Both the position numbers and the translations under genes were made by a program. This document shows positions 7,663-13,430 of a DNA stretch of 15,090 bases, piece by piece (position 1 is the first letter of the stretch; every line of letters begins with the position of its first letter). The notes beneath the pieces are model-generated. The model worked only from the letters and a program-made list of their open reading frames with translations, was not told where the DNA came from and did no database searches. The stretch spans positions 1-15,090 of the forward strand of contig VGWY01000038.1 in assembly GCA_016873575.1 (NCBI GenBank), read 5' to 3'. The DNA is from Nitrospira sp. Lineage in GTDB: Bacteria; Nitrospirota; Thermodesulfovibrionia; Thermodesulfovibrionales; SM23-35.

Positions 7663-7690
7663 TTGAGATATGCATGATTAATGGTAAAAT
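7663..7690 (+). promoter_or_regulatory. Possible promoter of the diguanylate cyclase gene
   Basis: TTGAGA (7663-7668) and TAAAAT (7685-7690) are spaced by 16 bp. The -10-like box directly abuts the first ATG at 7691. A transcript would start near 7697, where a second in-frame ATG lies, so the mRNA could be leaderless. No Shine-Dalgarno sequence is seen. A prediction by eye only. Confidence 0.35.
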
Positions 7691-9697
7691 ATGGAAATGG
7701 TAGAGTCAAACAATATGTCTTCTTTCCTTCAATATCTTTCAAAGCTGACAGGCTTTTCGCTTTCTCTCTACGGCGAAAATGGTAACGTTGTCCATACACA
7801 AACTATCGAAAACAGATTCCTTTCAGCTATTCAGGAATCTTCCCAGGGCAAAGATGAATATAACAAGTTTTTAAAGGATGGCATTCAAAAGGTGATTCAC
7901 AGAAGAGATATTTCTCTCTATAAGGGGCCGGCAGGGCAATATCAGTTTTTCATACCACTCTACTTTGATAATGTAAATTTTGTTGTCACAGGGGGCGGTA
8001 TATACCTTTCTTTAGACGAGTTTCGTGAATTTTATTTTCGACATGGTGAGTCTTATGGTCTACCTCCTGAGCAATTCCATTCATGGTCTCAGGATATTGT
8101 CATCAGGGATTATAAAGTCATACAGGAGACTGCACGACAAATCCAGGCACTGCTCAATATTTTCCTCAGTTGTGGTTCTGAGAGTTCTTTGAATAAAAGA
8201 AGATTTCGATTGATAAAAACCATCCTCACCCTTATATCCGATATAGATGTAGATAAACAGGCAGAAGGAGTCTGTGAGATCCTGACAGATATCCTTATTT
8301 TCCTTTTCAATGCAGATAGTGTTTCTGTCCTGATACGTCGGAATGATACATTTAGTCCGCTCAAGACAGCAGGAAGGCTGAAAGGATATCTGCAATCACA
8401 CTCAATAAAGATTGAGGGCATTATGTCAGAGATTGTTAAACATCAACAGCCGCTCTACTCAGAGAGTATGCTGGATATCCTGCGGTTGGGATTTAATGAC
8501 GAGGTTACTTCCCTATATGCAATTCCTATCATTTCAAAAGACGATGTAGCAGGGCTCCTGTGCATCTTTAACTCCCATATCTCTCGTGAGGACGCAGATA
8601 TTATTTCAGAACTGTGCAGGGTTGCAGGCCTAATGTTCAGGCTTATAGAAGTACAGGATATCTATAATAAACGCATCAATGAAATTGATATGTTAAATAT
8701 GGCTGCAACACACCTTAATAAAATAAAAGAACCGGAGATGCTTTACGATACAATCGTTGATACTTCGGTACATTTAGCAGATGCAGAGCGGGGATCTCTC
8801 ATGCTTATGGAGGATGATAAAACAAACTGTCTTACGATAAAGGCTGCAAAAGGTATCAACAAAAGACTCATGAGGGAGATAAAGATCAAGCCAGGTGAAG
8901 GAATTGCAGGCAGGGTATTTCAGGATGGAACGCCACTCATTGTTGATGATATTGATAAAAATGAACAGGTACCTTTCAAGAAGAGGCCAAATTACAAGAC
9001 AGGTTCCTTTATGAGCATTCCTCTCAAGATAGGAGAAAAGATCATAGGGGTGCTCAATATATCCGATAAGATCACCGGAGAGATATTTTCAGAAGAGGAC
9101 ATTGCCTTGCTTCGTTCCTTTGCATCGTATGCATCTATTGCGCTCGAAAGGTCGATATATTACAACCTTGCAGACTACCTCAGGGAGTTATCCGTTACAG
9201 ATTCTCTCACAGGTCTTTTTAACAGACGGTATTTTGAAGAGAGGTTTTTTGAAGAGCTCCAGCGTTCAGAGCGTCATAACCTGAGCTTTTCACTCGCTAT
9301 GATAGATATAGATGATTTTAAACTCTACAATGACACAGAAGGTCATCTCGCAGGTGACGAGATATTAAAGAATATTGCGAATATTGCGAAGGAGAGTTTA
9401 CGCGTTATTGATATCATAGCAAGATTTGGCGGTGAAGAATTTGCAGTCATTATGCCCCAGACAGATAAAGAAGAGGCATTCATGGTTGCTGAAAGGATAC
9501 GAATATCCATAAAGGAACGATTACCACACACATGGAAGAACTTTCCAAGGGATGCTATAACAATCAGCATCGGAGTAGCTGCTTTCCCATACGATGGGAA
9601 AGACAGTAAGGATTTGATAAATAATGCTGACAGGGCACTCTACAGGGGAAAGAAAGAGGGTAAGGATAGAACGGTTTTATGGAAAGACAGTCCATAA
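7691..9697 (+). CDS. Diguanylate cyclase with divergent PocR-like domain, two GAF domains and GGDEF domain
   Basis: A soluble enzyme that should make cyclic di-GMP from two GTP in response to ligands, probably controlling the surrounding polysaccharide genes or machinery. The 668 residues have no membrane segment. Residues 9-160 resemble a PocR sensory domain, but the usual cysteines are missing (YKGPAGQYQFFIPLYF at 77-92 stands where CHAGL-type sequence is expected). Two GAF-like domains follow (about 175-320 and 345-488; GEGIAGRVFQDG at 402-413). The GGDEF domain starts at SVTDSLTGLFNRRYFEER (501-518). The active-site motif is intact as GGEEF (580-584), and the inhibitory site RVID (571-574) sits five residues before it, so product inhibition is expected. 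Alternative in-frame starts are Met3 (7697) and Met9 (7715). The PocR assignment is the least certain part. Confidence 0.92.
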   Translation: MEMVESNNMSSFLQYLSKLTGFSLSLYGENGNVVHTQTIENRFLSAIQESSQGKDEYNKFLKDGIQKVIHRRDISLYKGPAGQYQFFIPLYFDNVNFVVTGGGIYLSLDEFREFYFRHGESYGLPPEQFHSWSQDIVIRDYKVIQETARQIQALLNIFLSCGSESSLNKRRFRLIKTILTLISDIDVDKQAEGVCEILTDILIFLFNADSVSVLIRRNDTFSPLKTAGRLKGYLQSHSIKIEGIMSEIVKHQQPLYSESMLDILRLGFNDEVTSLYAIPIISKDDVAGLLCIFNSHISREDADIISELCRVAGLMFRLIEVQDIYNKRINEIDMLNMAATHLNKIKEPEMLYDTIVDTSVHLADAERGSLMLMEDDKTNCLTIKAAKGINKRLMREIKIKPGEGIAGRVFQDGTPLIVDDIDKNEQVPFKKRPNYKTGSFMSIPLKIGEKIIGVLNISDKITGEIFSEEDIALLRSFASYASIALERSIYYNLADYLRELSVTDSLTGLFNRRYFEERFFEELQRSERHNLSFSLAMIDIDDFKLYNDTEGHLAGDEILKNIANIAKESLRVIDIIARFGGEEFAVIMPQTDKEEAFMVAERIRISIKERLPHTWKNFPRDAITISIGVAAFPYDGKDSKDLINNADRALYRGKKEGKDRTVLWKDSP

Positions 9698-9763
9698 CCC
9701 TGGCCAGAATCTCTTGATACAATACTTCAATTCCAAGAACCAATAATCAAACAATTCACAAAC

Positions 9764-10612
9764 ATGTTAAATGCTCTGACCATTGATGTCGAAGATTACT
9801 TTCATGTAACTGCCTTTGAACGTTATATCAGGACAGAGGACTGGGATCATTATCCCCTCAGGGTTATAGATAATACGTTAAGGATTCTTGATCTCTTAGA
9901 TGAGTTTTCTGTAAAGGCAACATTTTTCATACTGGGCTGGGTCGCTGAAAAAAGTCCCTACCTTGTTAAGGAAATCCAAAAAAGGGGACATGAAATAGCA
10001 TGTCATGGATATGGACACAGGCTTGTCTATAATATTGGCTCTGAAAACTTCAGGAAGGATTTACGAAAATCGAAGATGTTACTCGAGGACATCTGCGGGA
10101 ATGAAATCAACAGCTACAGGGCAACAAGTTACTCAATTACAAAGAATTCCCTTTGGGCGCTTGATATTTTAATTGAAGAAGGATTCACATGCGACTCCAG
10201 CATATTCCCAGTGTTACACGATGTTTACGGTATGCCAAATGCTCATAGATTTCTACATGAAATCAGGAGACCAACAGGTATAATCAAGGAGTTCCCCATG
10301 TCAACCCTCGAAATTAAGAAATTCAATATTCAATACAGAATCCCCGTAGCAGGTGGAGGCTATCTAAGACTGTTCCCGGTATATTTTATAAAGAAGGCAA
10401 TCAGCCATATAAATGAAAAGGAAGGTCAACCTGTGGTCATCTATTTTCATCCATGGGAGATTGATCCTGAACAGCCAAGAATAAAAGCTGGTTTAAAAAC
10501 AAGATTTAGACATTATTTCAACCTTGATAAGACCATGGGTAAAATAAGTGCACTCTTGCAAAATTTTCATTTTGTCCCTATGAAGGATGTCATCTGTAAT
10601 GTCTGCAACTAA
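9764..10612 (+). CDS. Polysaccharide deacetylase, XrtA/PEP-CTERM locus type
   Basis: A NodB-fold metal-dependent deacetylase expected to remove N-acetyl groups from the polymer or its precursors. The 282 residues carry TIDVEDYFHV (6-15, with the catalytic/metal Asp pair at 8 and 11), ATFFILGW (52-59), HEIACHGYGH (76-85, metal-binding His81 and His85), YRATSYSI (118-125) and YFHPWEID (227-234, with His229). The C-terminal part (about 150-280; FPMSTLEI, GGGYLRLFP, EQPRIK) corresponds to the DUF3473 extension typical of TIGR03006 proteins. No signal peptide is seen, so it is probably cytoplasmic, as usual for this subfamily. The 66-bp gap before it shows no clear promoter, and no ribosome site precedes the ATG. 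The 3' end overlaps the epimerase start. Confidence 0.93.
   Translation: MLNALTIDVEDYFHVTAFERYIRTEDWDHYPLRVIDNTLRILDLLDEFSVKATFFILGWVAEKSPYLVKEIQKRGHEIACHGYGHRLVYNIGSENFRKDLRKSKMLLEDICGNEINSYRATSYSITKNSLWALDILIEEGFTCDSSIFPVLHDVYGMPNAHRFLHEIRRPTGIIKEFPMSTLEIKKFNIQYRIPVAGGGYLRLFPVYFIKKAISHINEKEGQPVVIYFHPWEIDPEQPRIKAGLKTRFRHYFNLDKTMGKISALLQNFHFVPMKDVICNVCN
10582..10587 (+). promoter_or_regulatory. Ribosome binding site for the epimerase gene
   Basis: GAAGGA lies 11 bp before the ATG at 10599, within the end of the deacetylase gene. The alternative ATG at 10587 overlaps this site itself and has no site of its own, so 10599 is preferred. Confidence 0.55.
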
Positions 10613-11711
10613 TTTGAAAATACTGAGTGTAGTTGGCGCAAGACCAAATTTCATGAAGGTTGCGTCTCTTGCGAAGGCAATAGATAGGTATAATGAGCAG
10701 AAGGAATTACCGTTGATTGATCATGTTATTGTCCATACAGGCCAGCATTATGATGAAAAGATGTCGAAACTGTTTTTTGATGAACTTGAAATACCGAGAC
10801 CTGCCTATAACCTTGAGGTCGGTTCAGGCTCCCATGCGTATCAGACAGCCGAAATTATAAAAAGGCTCGAACCTGTGGTTCTGCAAGAAAGGCCAGATTT
10901 TGTATTGGTAGTAGGTGATGTCAACTCCACTTTTGCCGGTGCACTTGTGGCGTCCAAGTTGGAAATGAAGATAATCCATGTAGAAGCCGGTCTGAGAAGT
11001 TTTGACAGGAGTATGCCCGAGGAGATTAACCGTGTACTCACGGATGCTATATCTGACCTGCTCTTTACCACTGAACAGGGTGCTGAAGAAAACCTTATAC
11101 GTGAAGGTATTGCAAAGGATAAGATATATTTTGTCGGTAATGTCATGATTGACACATTACTTAAGCACAAAGAAAAATCCGATCATTCAACGATACTTGA
11201 ACAACTTGATATAAAACCTCATGAATACGGGGTAGTTACTTTACACAGGCCGTCAAATGTGGACAACAGAGAAAACCTCAAGAACATTCTCGATGCACTC
11301 AAAGAGATAGATAGGGACCTTCCTATTATCTTCCCTGTGCATCCACGTACAAGAGAAAAAATAATCGAATTCGGGATAGATCGTCTGAAAGGTATCATCA
11401 TAATTGAACCCCTTGGATATATTGATTTCCTGAAGTTGATGAAAGAATCAAGGATCGTATTTACAGACTCAGGAGGCATTCAGGAAGAAACAACAGTCCT
11501 CAGAATACCATGTATTACTCTGAGGGAAAATACCGAAAGACCTGTTACCATAACATCAGGAACAAATGTTTTAGTAGGTACTGATAAGGGAAAAATCATC
11601 AGGGAAGCACAGCAGCGATTAAATTCTCATAGATGTGAATATTCAATCCCTCCCTTGTGGGATGGCAAGGCAGCAGAGCGAATTGTTAATGTCATTATTA
11701 AACACGCTTAA
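10599..11711 (+). CDS. wecB: UDP-N-acetylglucosamine 2-epimerase (non-hydrolysing)
   Basis: A cytoplasmic enzyme that interconverts UDP-GlcNAc and UDP-ManNAc, feeding ManNAc or ManNAcA into the polymer. The 370 residues (374 if the ATG at 10587 is used) show GARPNFMK (13-20), HTGQHYD (46-52), VVGDVNST (104-111), HVEAGLRS (127-134), MPEEINR (139-145), VTLHRPSN (213-220), FPVHPRT and TDSGGIQEE. Asp107, Glu129, Glu141 and His216 line up with the catalytic residues of E. coli WecB (Asp95, Glu117, Glu131, His213). This distinguishes it from the hydrolysing NeuC type only by overall resemblance. The start overlaps the deacetylase by 14 bp, so the two are co-translated. A 2-epimerase of this type is a common member of XrtA loci. 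Confidence 0.95.
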   Translation: MSATNLKILSVVGARPNFMKVASLAKAIDRYNEQKELPLIDHVIVHTGQHYDEKMSKLFFDELEIPRPAYNLEVGSGSHAYQTAEIIKRLEPVVLQERPDFVLVVGDVNSTFAGALVASKLEMKIIHVEAGLRSFDRSMPEEINRVLTDAISDLLFTTEQGAEENLIREGIAKDKIYFVGNVMIDTLLKHKEKSDHSTILEQLDIKPHEYGVVTLHRPSNVDNRENLKNILDALKEIDRDLPIIFPVHPRTREKIIEFGIDRLKGIIIIEPLGYIDFLKLMKESRIVFTDSGGIQEETTVLRIPCITLRENTERPVTITSGTNVLVGTDKGKIIREAQQRLNSHRCEYSIPPLWDGKAAERIVNVIIKHA

Positions 11712-11759
11712 CCTATCTAATTCATAAAAAGAATCTATATCCTCCGTGTTTTAAACAAA

Positions 11760-11775
11760 ACTTTATGCATAAAGT
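11760..11775. promoter_or_regulatory. 16-bp perfect palindrome upstream of the FemAB-like gene
   Basis: ACTTTATGCATAAAGT is a perfect inverted repeat in the 81-bp gap between wecB and the FemAB-like gene, ending 17 bp before the ATG. It is AT-rich with no loop, so it suits a dimeric regulator site better than a terminator. Function not established. Confidence 0.5.
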
Positions 11776-11792
11776 AGGTCTAACTGATTAAC

Positions 11793-12851
11793 ATGTATAT
11801 AAAATCATATAACGACCAATATCGAAATGAATGGGATACGTTTGTAATGGATTCGCAAGGCACATCCTTATTCCACCTCATAGGATGGAAAGATGCTGTC
11901 GAGAATGCCTTTGGCCATAAGTCACATTATAGGATGGCAATGCACGATGAAAAGATTTGTGGAATACTACCCCTTTTTGAGATAAAATCCCGACTTTTCG
12001 GTCATGCCCTTGTCTCTGTTCCCTTCGGGGTTTATGGTGGGATATATGCTACTGATAAAGAGTCATATGATATGCTGAGGGATATTGCAGAAACACTTTC
12101 TAAACAGATAGATGTTGATTATCTCGAATTACGATATCAGGTGAAGCCGTTTAGTAATTTAAGCGGGATTAAGGAATTAACCGATAGTAACTGGTTATCC
12201 AAAAACCTTTATGTCACTTTCCGGAGGCAGATTTTTGACACCTCTGATAAAAATTTTGATGCAATTCCACGGAAACAAAGAAGGATGATACGACAGGGCA
12301 TGAAAAATGGATTGAGCTCAAAGGTAGGAGGGATTGAAGACCTTGAGACATTTTACGACATCTATGCAAGAAATGTACGGGACATGGGAAGTCCTGTTTA
12401 CCCTGTTACCTTTTTCAAGGCTTTATTGGAAAACTTGAAAGATTCCTTTATTTTGTCTGTCTGGAAAGATGAAAAGATGGTAGCAGGTGTGCTTACCTTT
12501 GTATTCAAGGACATTGTGATACCATACTATGGTGGAGGATTGAGGGAATATTTCCATTATGCATCAAATGACTTTATGTACTGGGAACTGATGAGATATG
12601 GATGTGAAAAAGGTTACAGGGTCTTTGACTTTGGAAGAAGTAAAAAGGATACAGGCCCCTATCATTTCAAACGTCACTGGGGTTTTGAACCTGAGGAATT
12701 GAATTATTGCTACTACCTCGTTAAAGCCAAAGATATGCCGAATGTAAGCCCTGTTAATCCAAAATATAAACTCTTTATTAATATCTGGAAAAGACTACCA
12801 CTTACCATGACTAACTGGCTCGGACCCAAGCTCGTAAGGGGAATCCCATGA
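11793..12851 (+). CDS. FemAB-like acyltransferase, XrtA/PEP-CTERM system type
   Basis: A GNAT-fold protein of the FemAB family (TIGR03019-like). It is thought to transfer an aminoacyl or acyl group to a sugar or lipid-linked intermediate; the substrate is unknown. The 352 residues show the typical start (IKSYNDQYRNEWDTFV), LFHLIGWKDAVENAFGH (26-42), CGILPLFEIKSRLFG (56-70) and SVPFGVYGG (75-83). The conserved C-terminal block is YYGGGLREYFHYASND (245-260), MYWELMRYGCEKGYRVFDFG (262-281) and GPYHFKRHWGFEP (288-300). No membrane segment is seen. There is no ribosome site, but a 16-bp palindrome lies just upstream. The stop codon is followed at once by the 9-bp-periodic repeat region. Confidence 0.92.
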   Translation: MYIKSYNDQYRNEWDTFVMDSQGTSLFHLIGWKDAVENAFGHKSHYRMAMHDEKICGILPLFEIKSRLFGHALVSVPFGVYGGIYATDKESYDMLRDIAETLSKQIDVDYLELRYQVKPFSNLSGIKELTDSNWLSKNLYVTFRRQIFDTSDKNFDAIPRKQRRMIRQGMKNGLSSKVGGIEDLETFYDIYARNVRDMGSPVYPVTFFKALLENLKDSFILSVWKDEKMVAGVLTFVFKDIVIPYYGGGLREYFHYASNDFMYWELMRYGCEKGYRVFDFGRSKKDTGPYHFKRHWGFEPEELNYCYYLVKAKDMPNVSPVNPKYKLFINIWKRLPLTMTNWLGPKLVRGIP

Positions 12852-12854
12852 GAT

Positions 12855-12973
12855 GTTTGATCTCTTCGCTTGTGATAACTGTTCGAAGTGTTCAATCGCT
12901 TCGCTTGTTCAAAACGCCTCAAACATCTCAAACATTTTGGACATTTCGAACATCTATAATAATTCGAACATAA
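12855..12973. repeat. 9-bp-periodic repeat cluster, left of the S23/IVP gene
   Basis: The whole gap between the FemAB-like gene and the S23-family gene is repeat-like. It has a left unit GTTCGAAGT, a core TTCAATCGCTTCGCTTG (12891-12907), then nonamer units ending in AAC or similar (GCCTCAAAC, ATCTCAAAC, ATTTCGAAC, AATTCGAAC) at 9-bp spacing. Positions 12875-12934 match 13834-13893, inside the downstream glycosyltransferase gene, at 49 of 60 bases by hand count. No gene or clear promoter is visible here. Confidence 0.85.
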
Positions 12974-12976
12974 GCT

Positions 12977-13372
12977 ATGATATTTAATTTTGAAAAGCTT
13001 GAGGTATGGAAATTAGCTATGGAATTAGTTGATAAGGTTTATGATTTAGCTAAAAAATACCCGGATGAAGAAAAATTTGGTTTGGCACTACAACTCAAAA
13101 AATCTGTAACATCAGTTCCATTAAATATTGCAGAGGGCAGTATCCGGGGTAAGAAAGAATTTTCTCAATTTATCAGAATTGCCCTTGGTTCACTGGTAGA
13201 GACAGTAACAAATTTAAAAATAGGCCTCATGAGAGGATTTATAAAGCAAAAAGACCATGATGAAAACACACCTCTCATTGAAGAACTTTATTTTAAGCTA
13301 CTTGCATTACATAAATCTCTATCAAAGAAAGGTTCTGGCGGTTCTAACGTTTCGAACATTTTAAACGGATAA
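12977..13372 (+). CDS. Four-helix-bundle protein of the S23/IVP family
   Basis: A small (131-residue) protein of the family first seen in 23S rRNA intervening sequences. It forms pentameric four-helix bundles and is related to the Avd accessory protein of diversity-generating retroelements. Its cellular role is unknown. The characteristic start NFEKLEVWKLAMELVDKVYD (4-23) is present, as are FGLALQLKKSVTSVPLNIAEGS (34-55) and ALGSLVETVTNLKIG (69-83). No rRNA or reverse transcriptase is nearby, so neither known setting applies. Residues 119-131 (GSGGSNVSNILNG) are encoded by the 9-bp-periodic repeats and are probably an unstructured add-on. There is no ribosome site. The gene sits between repeat clusters in the middle of a polysaccharide operon, suggesting insertion. 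It is not an expected member of XrtA loci. Confidence 0.88.
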   Translation: MIFNFEKLEVWKLAMELVDKVYDLAKKYPDEEKFGLALQLKKSVTSVPLNIAEGSIRGKKEFSQFIRIALGSLVETVTNLKIGLMRGFIKQKDHDENTPLIEELYFKLLALHKSLSKKGSGGSNVSNILNG

Positions 13373-13430
13373 ACAATTTGAACAACTCTAACGACTCGAA
13401 CATTTTGAACAGGTAAACAATTTGAACATC
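13331..13430. repeat. 9-bp-periodic repeat cluster, right of and into the S23/IVP gene
   Basis: Units such as GTTTCGAAC, AATTTGAAC, GACTCGAAC and ATTTTGAAC follow one another at 9-bp spacing, with 8-bp units at two places. A 33-bp segment at 13352-13384 recurs at 13396-13428 with three mismatches (44-bp offset). The cluster supplies the last 13 codons and stop of the S23-family gene and the TTG start (13422) of the glycosyltransferase. Confidence 0.85.

Larger units (their letters stand above)
7145..7690. other. 546-bp non-coding stretch made of palindromic repeats
   Basis: No credible gene is seen on either strand. The stretch contains two hairpins sharing a CTCCGACT stem (7267-7309, 7335-7365), a three-hairpin element (7399-7473), a cloverleaf-like element with perfect 11-bp ends (7538-7611), and a weak promoter at its right end. 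The left part (7145-7266) has only short inverted pieces such as GCCTG/CAGGC at 7161-7179. No stem is followed by a T run, so none is a convincing intrinsic terminator. The stretch separates the export operon from the diguanylate cyclase gene. Confidence 0.75.

Noticed and set aside
7145..7690. c-di-GMP riboswitch upstream of the cyclase gene
   Set aside because: No GEMM-type conserved core was recognised; the structured parts are repeat palindromes.
12977..13372. 23S rRNA intervening sequence or diversity-generating retroelement
   Set aside because: The S23/IVP family suggests both, but no rRNA sequence, reverse transcriptase or template/variable repeat pair is present in the window.
12855..13430. 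CRISPR array
   Set aside because: Units are 9 bp and contiguous, with no constant 20-40-bp repeat alternating with unique spacers and no cas genes.
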